The position numbers and the translations under genes were made by a program. Below the pieces are notes generated by a model. The model saw only the letters and a program-made list of their open reading frames with translations. It had not been told where the DNA came from and searched no databases. Below are positions 25,421-33,066 of a stretch of 33,914 nucleotides of DNA, one piece after another. The stretch's first letter is position 1; each line of letters opens with the position of its first letter. The stretch comes from a bacterium (lineage in GTDB: Bacteria; Armatimonadota; Chthonomonadetes; Chthonomonadales; CAJBBX01): assembly GCA_021811565.1 (NCBI GenBank), contig JAJZOL010000026.1, forward strand, positions 1 through 33,914. The letters are read 5' to 3'.

Positions 25421-25975
25421 TTGAAGAGACACACTGACAAGGATATGGCGGAGATTATCGCGCAATCTCGTCATTTGTTACAGCGAAATCTGTTTTGGGA
25501 GGTCACGGAGCTTCTTACGGGGTATGGTGCGCAACACGATCTTTCCGGCGAAGCTTTGAACATCCTTGGGGTTGCTTGGTCATTGTTGGAGGAGTACGCA
25601 AAGGCGAGGGACGCTTTTGAGCGCGCCATCGGTAAAAGTCCCAAGGTGGTGGAATTCCACTATAACTACGCCATGCTCCTACGACGCATGGGGCTTTTCG
25701 AGGAGGCGATGGAGGAGATTAACACCGTCCTTTACCTCAACCCGCAGCACCCCCCTTCCCTGAAGCTTCAAAAGTTGCTGCAAATGCATCTGCAGGATAA
25801 GAGCATGCACACCATCACCGAGTTTAGACCTGTAAAACGGGATGCGGAACCATCCTCGGCATGGTACGGGCTTGTCTGTCAGTTTTGCGGCGCCAACAAC
25901 GCCAACAACGCGCGGGTCTGCACCAATTGCGGCAGTGTGCTTAACGACGCGCCCCCGATCATTCCGGTGGAGTGA
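25421..25975 (+). CDS. TPR protein with C-terminal zinc ribbon
   Basis: A 184-aa cytoplasmic protein with no signal peptide. Two to three tetratricopeptide-like helical pairs span about residues 10-125 (ALNILGVAWSLLEEYAKARDAFERAI; FHYNYAMLLRRMGLFEEAMEEINTVLYLNP). After a linker, a zinc-ribbon CQFCGANNANNARVCTNCG (CX2C-X10-CX2C) lies near the C-terminus. The TTG start at 25421 has GGAGGG about seven bases upstream; the ATG at 25445 is an alternative. It is convergent with the next gene with only four bases between stops. Probably a protein-protein adaptor; no specific function can be assigned. Confidence 0.75.
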   Translation: MKRHTDKDMAEIIAQSRHLLQRNLFWEVTELLTGYGAQHDLSGEALNILGVAWSLLEEYAKARDAFERAIGKSPKVVEFHYNYAMLLRRMGLFEEAMEEINTVLYLNPQHPPSLKLQKLLQMHLQDKSMHTITEFRPVKRDAEPSSAWYGLVCQFCGANNANNARVCTNCGSVLNDAPPIIPVE

Positions 25976-25979
25976 ACGG

Positions 25980-27722
25980 TTATCTCACCGTGACAGGCGT
26001 TATCCCCGGCGTGGATATCAATGCATGACGATCCTTGTTCCCATTCCACACGATCTCCGTCGACGCAAGCCCTTGACTGTCCGTTTTCAAGGGGTTGGAG
26101 GCGATCTCTCCGCCGGGGGCAACGATGGTGACCGTTTGATTGGGAATGGGGTTGCCGAAACGATCCCTCACCCTGACGGCGAGGTAGTTACGATCCGGAG
26201 GGTTGTTCGGCTCCTTTTCAAACGATCCTGTGAGCAATGCGGGCGGTCCTGCGGTGATGACAAGGGGGTAATGGATCAGGCTCGATTGAGTTAGCGCATC
26301 GATCTCTTCGGTTCCGGCAGCGGTGGTTTGCACGTTTCCGTTTTGATCCACGAACAGTTTCCCGTCTGGAGAACCCCATACGACCGATTCCTTGTCCGCA
26401 GCGGACAGAGCGCTTGGCAACTGAAGCGCAAGCGGTTGACCCGCATGGAGGGTTGTCACCGGCATGGTGACAACCTGTCTCGCAGGTTGAGGAGTAGCGG
26501 AGAGCACCATCAGCGCCTCCGCAACGCGGCGCGGATTCCCGTCGGAGGGTGAGTTGACATACATGCCGCCCACAGTCATCTCCGTGGAACCGCCGCCATC
26601 CAGGTTCATCGCCTGCACCGCTCCCAGCGACACCATGATGTTGCCCATATCGGTTAGCGTGACGCCTTTGCTTAGTGATTGCCTTCCATCCACAGTCACG
26701 AGCAGGACGTTGCCGTTCTTCGTCACTCCGATCGCCGTGCGGGGGGCTCGGTCATTGGCAAAGGAAGGATCGGTGAAATGCTCCGTCTGCCAATCCACTT
26801 TCACCGCTCCGTTTTGCACCAGAATGGGACCGCCGCTAAAAGCCTGCTGAACGCTTTTCCAAATACCGGAGTCATCGTGAGCGGAGTGGAACGCCGATCT
26901 GGAAGCGTAAACCCCTCTCGGCAGTCCGGCGAGAGACGGGGTGGGGTAGGCGTTGAAACGTATCTTCACAAAGTCGCCCGCTTTCACATGCGCCTGCAGC
27001 CATTGCGCTCCCGTGCCGCTCGCCGCGAGCATCGCCGTGTTCGGCGCGATGGGAGCCATTTCGGACCCCGGGATGGGAGTTCCTGCGATGGCTGTGATGG
27101 AGGCGCCAAGAGCCATCGTTCCGGTGATATTGCTTAGTGTGACAATTGTCGCCTTGTTGCTGACATGGGCCATGGAGGAGTAGATTGGAGTGAGAAGGGC
27201 GATTTGATTCGAGCCCAATGGGCGGTTGATCTCATCCAGGAAACGGTCGGAGCCGTCCGCGGCATCGAACTCCGCTTGCGTGACGACCATCCCCATGCGC
27301 AGGGAGTTATCCGCAGTGATGCCGAATGCGGTGCGCCAAGGGAGCGAGTCGCATATCAGCTGACCGTTCTGAATCGTAAGTCCGACGGGAAATCCTGGTT
27401 CCTCGAAATAATCGCCGTTTACCGCCGCGATCGCGTTCTGATCCTTGGCGAAATCCCCGATCGTCTCCTTGGGTGTCAGCGGGGAGGCGGGGAGGAAGGT
27501 TCCGTGCGCGATGAACGGCTCCAAACGTATCCCCGCCTGCTTCATGTCGATCTTCAGGGAGTTGATGACCAAGGGATCCCCGCCGGATGATCTGATTGTC
27601 TGGCTGTACAGCACACCGGGAGCGATCGTGCAGAACGTTTGAGAGTCGGCGCGGCTTTTTTGCAAGGGGAGAAAAAACAAGATCAGTGCGACGAATGCGA
27701 AAACACGATTTTTGTACGGCAT
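25980..27722 (-). CDS. Secreted phosphodiester glycosidase (NAGPA-like) with Ig-like tail
   Basis: A 580-aa exported protein. The track start (27830) is too early: GGAAGGAAG precedes the ATG at 27722, which opens a good signal peptide (VFAFVALILFFLPLQKSRADS). The central region matches the NAGPA/phosphodiester glycosidase family (PF09992): AVNGDYFEEPGFPVGLTIQNG, RTAIGVTKNGNVLLVTVDGR and MNLDGGGSTEMTVGG. Such proteins remove or process sugar-phosphodiester groups on surface polysaccharides. The C-terminal 85 residues (VRVRDRFGNPIPNQTVTIVAPGG..., TDSQGLASTEIVWN) look like a bacterial Ig-like (invasin/Big_1) domain. Transcription is probably from the promoter at 27841-27870. The substrate is unknown. 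Confidence 0.85.
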   Translation of the reverse strand: MPYKNRVFAFVALILFFLPLQKSRADSQTFCTIAPGVLYSQTIRSSGGDPLVINSLKIDMKQAGIRLEPFIAHGTFLPASPLTPKETIGDFAKDQNAIAAVNGDYFEEPGFPVGLTIQNGQLICDSLPWRTAFGITADNSLRMGMVVTQAEFDAADGSDRFLDEINRPLGSNQIALLTPIYSSMAHVSNKATIVTLSNITGTMALGASITAIAGTPIPGSEMAPIAPNTAMLAASGTGAQWLQAHVKAGDFVKIRFNAYPTPSLAGLPRGVYASRSAFHSAHDDSGIWKSVQQAFSGGPILVQNGAVKVDWQTEHFTDPSFANDRAPRTAIGVTKNGNVLLVTVDGRQSLSKGVTLTDMGNIMVSLGAVQAMNLDGGGSTEMTVGGMYVNSPSDGNPRRVAEALMVLSATPQPARQVVTMPVTTLHAGQPLALQLPSALSAADKESVVWGSPDGKLFVDQNGNVQTTAAGTEEIDALTQSSLIHYPLVITAGPPALLTGSFEKEPNNPPDRNYLAVRVRDRFGNPIPNQTVTIVAPGGEIASNPLKTDSQGLASTEIVWNGNKDRHALISTPGITPVTVR

Positions 27723-27840
27723 GGACTTCCTTCCGGGCAAAGCGTTGTACTCCTGAGGATTGCGGCTTGCCTCCCGTCCTGGATTCATTCCGGAGAAACT
27801 CCCGACGGGTGGGATGCATCGTCTGCGCAATCACCTCTTC

Positions 27841-27870
27841 AGTATATTCCCTTTCATCATCAGGGGTCAA
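27841..27870 (-). promoter_or_regulatory. Promoter of the phosphodiester glycosidase gene
   Basis: On the minus strand: TTGACC, 18-base spacer, TATACT, giving a leader of about 110 bases to the ATG at 27722. Both hexamers are close to the sigma-70 consensus. Confidence 0.6.
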
Positions 27871-27956
27871 ATGGAAATCAAGCGTCATACGAGATATTCC
27901 GATTCGATGTACGCAAAACGCCCGGAACATCCAACCGGACAACGGCAGCGCGGATT

Positions 27957-28949
27957 TCAGAGGATCGTTCCATCCTCCCAATCCCTTAGCGTGGCGCTAA
28001 TCAAATCATCCATCTCCCGATCCCACATGGGAAACGTTTTCTCGGTGTTCAGCATATCGCACAGGCACATGAGATCCAGCAGCGATGCTATCCTCCGCCA
28101 CCCTTCGGGCAGTTGACCGCCGGAAGAGGCGAACCCCTCGATGAAACGCTCTTCGAAGCGATCCGGCAAAAGCCGCTTGTAACGGAGCATATGCCCGACG
28201 TCCAGCAGGCAGGTTCCGGAATGCGCGAACTCCCAATCCAGAACGGCGGTAACGTGCGCCTCGCCGTCCTCTTCCTTTACGAGGATATTCCCCAAGCCGA
28301 AATCAGCGTGCACCAACTCGGTGGATTCCCTGACCGTCTCCAGTAGGGGCGTATTTTCCTCGTACAGTTTCCATATTCGGCGCACCCGCTCCTCGCCGAG
28401 CTTTTCCCCAGCCACGCCATGAAAGAGCGCCTGCGCCAAGTGCGTCAGATAGCCGTCGATGACATCGGTGAAGGGATAGATAAACAGAATATCGGTCGTG
28501 AAAAAGCCCGCCTGTTGAAACTTGTATTTTGAGATGTCCGCCAGAACCCCGCCGATTTCGAAAGCCAGCGGTTCGGTATTCTCGGGGGCGCCTGTAAGGT
28601 AATCCCCAAGCGGAACGCCCTCCGCATAGGAGAGTATCGAGAAGGGCGGGAATCCCTGCGGGGAGCTCTCAAAACTGGCGTAATGCATCGCCGGCATGGG
28701 GATGGAGTTGCGCAGCATGTGATACAGTTGCCACTCCAACGCGCACGCCAAGGGATCTCGTACGTACAGACGCAGAACCAGAGGCTTGACGGCGCCTTTG
28801 AAACGCAGGAGGTAGTTGGTGTTGCATTTTCCCGAGGGGATCAGTTCGCAGGCTGCCAGATCGCCTGATAGGTGTACGGAGCGAAGAATCCGCTCTATTT
28901 GAGGAAAATCCAAAGAGTACGCCTCCGTTCTTCGCTCCAGATGATCCAT
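27957..28949 (-). CDS. APH-family phosphotransferase (aminoglycoside/choline kinase-like)
   Basis: A 330-aa kinase-fold protein of the phosphotransferase enzyme family (PF01636). The N-lobe has YLLRFKGAVKPLVLRLYVRD. The catalytic loop VHADFGLGNILV (HxDxxxxN, near residue 215) and the metal-binding VLDWEFAHSGTCLLDVGHML are intact, so it should be active. The substrate could be an aminoglycoside, a sugar, choline or another small metabolite; the sequence does not decide. GAGG about six bases before the ATG supports the start. An extended -10 promoter lies just upstream. The downstream glycosidase gene has its own promoter, so a shared operon is not required. Confidence 0.85.
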   Translation of the reverse strand: MDHLERRTEAYSLDFPQIERILRSVHLSGDLAACELIPSGKCNTNYLLRFKGAVKPLVLRLYVRDPLACALEWQLYHMLRNSIPMPAMHYASFESSPQGFPPFSILSYAEGVPLGDYLTGAPENTEPLAFEIGGVLADISKYKFQQAGFFTTDILFIYPFTDVIDGYLTHLAQALFHGVAGEKLGEERVRRIWKLYEENTPLLETVRESTELVHADFGLGNILVKEEDGEAHVTAVLDWEFAHSGTCLLDVGHMLRYKRLLPDRFEERFIEGFASSGGQLPEGWRRIASLLDLMCLCDMLNTEKTFPMWDREMDDLISATLRDWEDGTIL

Positions 28950-28984
28950 TCATCGCCTCGGCAAGCAAAATATACATATGATTG

Positions 28985-28993
28985 ATTATACCA
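28985..28993 (-). promoter_or_regulatory. Extended -10 promoter of the APH-family gene
   Basis: On the minus strand TGGTATAAT, an extended -10 with a perfect hexamer about 36 bases upstream of the ATG. There is no good -35, as is common for extended -10 promoters. Confidence 0.5.
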
Positions 28994-29157
28994 AAAATAG
29001 GTGAAATATCGCACTGTCGCGGAAAGGGCGCAGGCGGACGGGCGATAACGGCATCGACATGACCAGACCGCGAAACCGAAGTCTCCAGGCTGCGAGACGC
29101 ATTGAGGAGAAATCGTTTTTTCTCCCATCCCTCCAAAAGCGGTGGCGATTGCTTATC

Positions 29158-29174
29158 TGGTATGATTTATCATA
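29158..29174 (+). promoter_or_regulatory. Extended -10 promoter with overlapping palindrome, hsdM
   Basis: TGGTATGAT is an extended -10 about 57 bases before the hsdM ATG. TATGAT-TT-ATCATA (29161-29174) is a perfect palindrome overlapping it, as expected for an operator of a methylase-linked controller, though no C-protein gene is in the window. The rest of the 273-bp gap holds only a small GGAGAAA/TTTCTCC hairpin near 29106-29125. Confidence 0.42.
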
Positions 29175-29222
29175 TTATTGACGATATCGCAGCTTGGTCG
29201 GAATTATCGGAAGAGGGCGTGA

Positions 29223-30797
29223 ATGGCAAAGGAAAATAACAACGGGGCGAATCTGGGTTTTGAGGCGAATCTCTGGCGCGCGGCGGATGCGTTGCGCTCC
29301 AACATGGATGCGGCGGAGTATAAGCACGTCGTGCTCGGACTGATCTTTCTGAAATATATCTCGGACGCATTCGAGGAGCAATACGCCAAACTTGACGCGG
29401 ATCGAGAACAGGGGGCTGACCCCGAGGATCCGGACGAGTATCGCGCAATCAATATCTTCTGGGTTCCCCGGGAGGCGCGATGGTCGAAGCTGATGGAGAA
29501 TGCGAGGCAGCCCTCCATCGGTAAAATCGTCGACGAAGCCATGCTCTCCATAGAGCGTGACAACCCCTCGCTCAAGGGCGTCCTCCCGAAGGACTACGCT
29601 CATCCGCGCCTCGACAAGCAGCGTCTCGGCCAACTCATCGACCTCGTCGCAAACATCGGTCTCGGCGACAGGGATAATCGCTCAAAGGATATTCTCGGCA
29701 GGGTGTACGAGTATTTCCTCTCGCAGTTCGCCAGTGCGGAGGGCAAAAAGGGCGGTCAGTTTTACACTCCTCGCTGCATCGTCCGCGTTCTGGTTGAAAT
29801 GCTCGCTCCTTACAAGGGGAGGGTATACGACCCCTGCTGCGGCTCCGGCGGGATGTTCGTGCAATCGGAGAAGTTCGTGGAGGCGCACGGCGGACGGATC
29901 GACAACATCAGCATCTACGGTCAGGAATCCAATCACACCACTTGGCGTCTGGCAAAGATGAACCTCGCCATTCGCGGCATCGACGGTAACCTCGGAGCGG
30001 AGCACGCCGACAGCTTCCATCGCGATCTTCACTCTGACCTTAAGGCGGATTACGTCCTTGCAAATCCCCCCTTCAACGATTCGGATTGGCGCGGGGATAC
30101 ATTGCGGGAGGATCAACGTTGGAAATACGGCATACCGCCCGCGTCGAACGCCAACTTCGCCTGGGTCCAGCATTTCATCCATCACCTCGCTCCCACCGGT
30201 TTCGCCGGATTCGTGCTCGCCAACGGTTCGATGTCTTCCAACCAGTCCGGCGAGGGCGAAATACGCAGGAACATCATCGAGGCGGATCTGGTGGACTGCA
30301 TGGTGGCGATGCCCGGGCAGCTTTTCTACTCCACGCAAATACCCGTCTGCCTCTGGTTCATCGCCCGCGATAAGAGGAACCACCGCTGCCGCGACCGGTG
30401 CCGCGAGACACTCTTCATAGACGCGCGGAAAATGGGCTCGATGATTGACCGCGTCCACCGCGAACTTACCGACGAGGATATCCGCAAAATCGCCGACACC
30501 TACCACGCTTGGCGCGGCGATTTGGAGGAGGCGTTTTCCGATTCGAGCCGTAGATACGAGAACATCCCCGGGTTCTGCAAATCGGCGACGCTGGAGGAGA
30601 TTCGAAGCCACAACCATATCCTCACGCCCGGACGTTACGTGGGCGCGGAGGAGGCGGAGGACGATGGGGAGCCGTTCGATGAGAAGATGAAGCGGCTCGT
30701 GGCGCAATTGCGCGGGCAGATGGCCGAAGCCGAGAAACTCGATGCCGAGATTGCGATGAACTTGAAAGATATTGGATTTTGGGAATCGGAGACATGA
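29223..30797 (+). CDS. hsdM: Type I restriction-modification methyltransferase subunit
   Basis: A 524-aa N6-adenine methyltransferase subunit that needs an HsdS partner to recognise DNA. The N-terminal HsdM_N domain is clear ([43 protein letters not shown]). Motif [12 protein letters not shown], lies near residue 203 and the catalytic motif IV, NPPF, near residue 281 ([14 protein letters not shown]). [16 protein letters not shown] is the conserved block before motif I. The length is normal and the gene looks intact. Its stop overlaps the next start as ATGA, so the truncated AlbA_2 gene was originally the next cistron. No intact hsdS or hsdR is in the window; hsdR may lie past the right end. 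Confidence 0.95.
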   Translation: MAKENNNGANLGFEANLWRAADALRSNMDAAEYKHVVLGLIFLKYISDAFEEQYAKLDADREQGADPEDPDEYRAINIFWVPREARWSKLMENARQPSIGKIVDEAMLSIERDNPSLKGVLPKDYAHPRLDKQRLGQLIDLVANIGLGDRDNRSKDILGRVYEYFLSQFASAEGKKGGQFYTPRCIVRVLVEMLAPYKGRVYDPCCGSGGMFVQSEKFVEAHGGRIDNISIYGQESNHTTWRLAKMNLAIRGIDGNLGAEHADSFHRDLHSDLKADYVLANPPFNDSDWRGDTLREDQRWKYGIPPASNANFAWVQHFIHHLAPTGFAGFVLANGSMSSNQSGEGEIRRNIIEADLVDCMVAMPGQLFYSTQIPVCLWFIARDKRNHRCRDRCRETLFIDARKMGSMIDRVHRELTDEDIRKIADTYHAWRGDLEEAFSDSSRRYENIPGFCKSATLEEIRSHNHILTPGRYVGAEEAEDDGEPFDEKMKRLVAQLRGQMAEAEKLDAEIAMNLKDIGFWESET

Positions 30798-31117
30798 CAA
30801 ACGAAAGGCTTCAAGAAATCATTGCAGTCGGCGAGTCGCTAGATGTTGACTTCAAGGGCGAGGAGCGTAAAACTCTATCCTATGACGATCTGGCGGAGGT
30901 GGTTGTCTGTTTGGCGAACCGATCCTCCGTTTCACCGACATGGTTGTTGTGCGTGGCGTTATATGACCGCCTAGTCCGCCAAGGTACAAAATGGGCTCCT
31001 CTTATGCATGGAGGCATTAAAATAAGACCGTGCACAAATCACAAATGCTCGCATGCAAAGAATATTTCGTTTTTGCGGTCCGCTACGGCAAAACATCAGT
31101 ATATGCAGCGGTTATGA
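30794..31117 (+). pseudogene. Truncated AlbA_2-type (Schlafen-like) ATP-binding gene
   Basis: Starts with an ATGA overlap on hsdM. The first 40 or so residues ([43 protein letters not shown]) match the N-terminus of the AlbA_2/divergent-AAA_4 proteins often found between hsdM and hsdS. In that family the next residues should be a Gly-rich LLIGVxDDG strand, but here the frame continues as RSSVSPTWLLCVALYDRLVRQ... with no family similarity and stops at 107 aa, against a normal length of 400 or more. The break is at about base 30920. I read it as a gene cut by a deletion or replacement; a functional short ORF is unlikely. Confidence 0.7.
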
Positions 31118-31429
31118 GGAGCAGCGCCCATCTGGGGGGTATTCGACCACTGGCTCACGTAGCTTGCACATGGCTAAGACGTATCGGTATACGTGAACCA
31201 AGCGAGGCATGCGGCATGGCGGTGAGGTTCTTAAATTATGGGATCCGGCGCAAGTTGCATTGGTTAATAAGCGTTAATGGACTGAAAATGTACGTATATT
31301 TTTTTTGCTGCGTATATATTTTAGGTGGATTCAGTAAAGATGGGTGAGGCTTTCATCAGAATTCCAAAGCTTCCGGAGGATGGCAGGCAAAAGAGCTATT
31401 AGTAATGCCTATGCTCTATAATAGGAGAC
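30920..31429. other. Degenerate, structured, apparently non-coding segment
   Basis: About 500 bases with no credible gene. It contains a long-range inverted repeat (ATGGGC+TCCTC at 30991-31001 against GAGGA...GCCCAT at 31116-31131, plus TGCAT/ATGCA inside), a small ACGTAT-CGGT-ATACGT hairpin (31179-31194) and T-rich tracts near 31290-31320. It may be a remnant of a mobile element or a structured RNA. No transposase, reverse transcriptase or terminal duplication was found. Confidence 0.4.
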
Positions 31430-31528
31430 GAGCGGAGAATTGTAGAAGATAAATTACATGCTATTCATGCATTGCATGATTATTTCAGAATATTAAAGAA
31501 TGTTTTTCTTGCTCATAAGGAGTTTTAA
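31430..31528 (+). pseudogene. Possible 3' remnant of hsdS
   Basis: One frame ends as ERRIVEDKLHAIHALHDYFRILKNVFLAHKEF and then a stop, resembling the 'EQRRIVExLDALxAxVD' helix at the end of HsdS specificity subunits. Stop codons lie just upstream in the same frame, so only the tail survives. The stop is one base before the ATG of the 274-aa gene and the ribosome site of that gene lies inside the remnant, suggesting the pair was once coupled to hsdS. The similarity is short and the call is tentative. Confidence 0.38.
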
Positions 31529-31529
31529 A

Positions 31530-32354
31530 ATGAGCCAAATCAGAGTGCGTGAAGTACTACAAATTCATATTGATCCGCCAAGCGGGAACGCCAAACTTTC
31601 TGAGCTAAAGGTATTGGCTGATCAAGTTCAGCGTACTCTTGATGCCGTGGCGCGTAATCTTGCAAAAGATCCGAAAGCGAAAGTGGATGCGGATATAAGT
31701 GGGGCTACCATTGGAAGTTTGCATTTGGTGCTTCAACCAGCCTTAGCTGATTCTTTTGCTGTCAACCCGGACCAAATATGCCGGACATTGATTGAGGACA
31801 TCAATAATGTGGAGCATCAACGTTATCGACCGGATATGACTCTCGCACTACTGCAACAATATAAGGCGCTTGTCAATATGTTCCGTAATTCCCATATCCA
31901 GGTTCAATTAAGTCATGGCATTGATGACGTCACCATTGATGATGATTTCAGGAGCATGTTTCGGGCATCCACGAAGGAGAGAATAGCGAATAAAGTGGAT
32001 ATTATCGGCAGAATCGAAGCGCTGAATATCCACTCCACTCCTTATGAAATGAAATTATTCCCAACAACGCCAGATACCGATTATATACTGTGTCGTTTCG
32101 AGGATGAAATGCTTGAGAAAATCACTGATTTATTCAAGCACAAATCCATGGTTCGCGTAACAGGTACGGGATATTATGCACCTATTGGCATCAATCCTTC
32201 GAGGCTTGTTCTGACATCCGCCCCCGTCCCGCTAGTTTTTGATTTGGATCAATTGCGTCTCTATGCGAGGAATGTCAATCTTGTACCTGCAGGGATGAGC
32301 GCCTCTGATTTTTTGGCGGCAAATCGGAAGGCGGCGGGTCTTGAAGAAGATTAA
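31530..32354 (+). CDS. Unrecognised 274-aa protein, putative partner (antitoxin?) of the PIN protein
   Basis: I do not recognise this family. The track begins at 31500, but AAGGAG seven bases before the ATG at 31530 decides the start. There is no signal peptide or membrane segment. The N-terminal 120 residues mix a predicted beta-hairpin (REVLQIHIDPPSG; GATIGSLHLVLQPA) with helices (LKVLADQVQRTLDAVARNLAK). A linker (HGIDDVTIDDDF) is followed by a compact C-terminal domain at about 150-255 (KVDIIGRIEALNIHSTPYEMKLFP..., CRFEDEMLEKITDLF, VRVTGTGYY) that reads like a small beta-barrel such as an OB fold. The C-terminus (ASDFLAANRKAAGLEED) is polar. The gene overlaps the PIN gene by 14 bases. An antitoxin or targeting role is inferred from that overlap only. 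Confidence 0.75.
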   Translation: MSQIRVREVLQIHIDPPSGNAKLSELKVLADQVQRTLDAVARNLAKDPKAKVDADISGATIGSLHLVLQPALADSFAVNPDQICRTLIEDINNVEHQRYRPDMTLALLQQYKALVNMFRNSHIQVQLSHGIDDVTIDDDFRSMFRASTKERIANKVDIIGRIEALNIHSTPYEMKLFPTTPDTDYILCRFEDEMLEKITDLFKHKSMVRVTGTGYYAPIGINPSRLVLTSAPVPLVFDLDQLRLYARNVNLVPAGMSASDFLAANRKAAGLEED

Positions 32355-32808
32355 AACCATTTACTGGGATGCAAACTGCCATATCGCGCTTTTAAATAAG
32401 GAAGCCACGACGGAACCTCAATATTTAGCCGCATTGGAGGAAACGTATGAGGATATGCTTTTTGGCAAAGTGCATATCCTGACCTGTACTCTCATTCTTG
32501 CTGAAGTGTTCCAAGAAGAACAACACCGAAATATCTGCGAAAAGCTCATAGGTTGTCCTCACTATTCGATGATTGAAACGGTGAGCAGTATATATGCTCT
32601 GGCCGGGGAATTAAGATTAAAATGTGCTAAGGTAAATCAAAAATTGAAAACTCCCGATGCTATTCACATAGCGTCGGGTTCCCTTGCGAAGGCGGATGAA
32701 ATATGGACCACCGATGAACAGCTTATTAACAAAGGAAAAGCCGAACTGCTTGTGGATACTCCGATTGTATACCCTTATATTCAAGAACCGCGGCTTGTTT
32801 TCGAGTAA
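32341..32808 (+). CDS. PIN-domain ribonuclease, VapC-like putative toxin
   Basis: A 155-aa PIN-fold protein with the four acidic metal-site positions in order: D10 (IYWDANCHIALL), E55 (LILAEVF), D106 (TPDAIHIASG) and D125 (IWTTDEQL). It should cleave RNA with Mg or Mn ions, as VapC toxins do. The start is a TTG at 32341 inside the end of the 274-aa gene in another frame, so its translation probably depends on that gene. The usual VapB antitoxins are under 100 aa; none is present, and the only coupled partner is the 274-aa protein. The frame and length are intact. Confidence 0.85.
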   Translation: MKKIKTIYWDANCHIALLNKEATTEPQYLAALEETYEDMLFGKVHILTCTLILAEVFQEEQHRNICEKLIGCPHYSMIETVSSIYALAGELRLKCAKVNQKLKTPDAIHIASGSLAKADEIWTTDEQLINKGKAELLVDTPIVYPYIQEPRLVFE

Positions 32809-33066
32809 TTTAAATTTTATTTAATTCTATGTAAAAATGCGAAGTGAATAATGCTCATGAATATCATCGAAAGTAATAGTGTTACATATGAATATGGGAT
32901 TTATATCAGCAAAATATTATATCAGATAGTATGATCGTGATTTTCTCTGAAGCATATAGATATTTATAAATATCGTGAAAAGTAAGGGAAATAGCATCAA
33001 TGAGTTGGGTAAGTAAAACAAGCTGGTTTCCGTTAATCTCCCATGAGAACCCGGAGGATTTGGGAT
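32809..33066. promoter_or_regulatory. AT-rich gap before the DUF1016 gene
   Basis: No gene was recognised in these 258 AT-rich bases. GATATTTATAAATATC at 32959-32974 is a perfect 16-bp palindrome and could be an operator. TATGAT at 32930-32935 is a possible -10 without a good -35. GGAGGA at 33053-33058 is the ribosome site of the next gene. Confidence 0.4.

Noticed and set aside
29106-29125. GGAGAAA/TTTCTCC hairpin upstream of hsdM as a terminator
   Set aside because: The T-run is within the hairpin and not after it on either strand, and no gene ends nearby.
29682-30800. 372-aa minus-strand ORF
   Set aside because: Antisense of hsdM, whose motifs I and IV prove the plus frame.
31141-31260. 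Group II intron or retron identity of the structured segment
   Set aside because: There is some structured-RNA flavour, but no domain V-like hairpin, no reverse transcriptase and no clear intron ends, so I do not claim it.
31030-31347. 105-aa ORF in the degenerate segment
   Set aside because: No ribosome site and no recognisable family; it spans inverted repeats and a T-rich tract, so it is probably chance.
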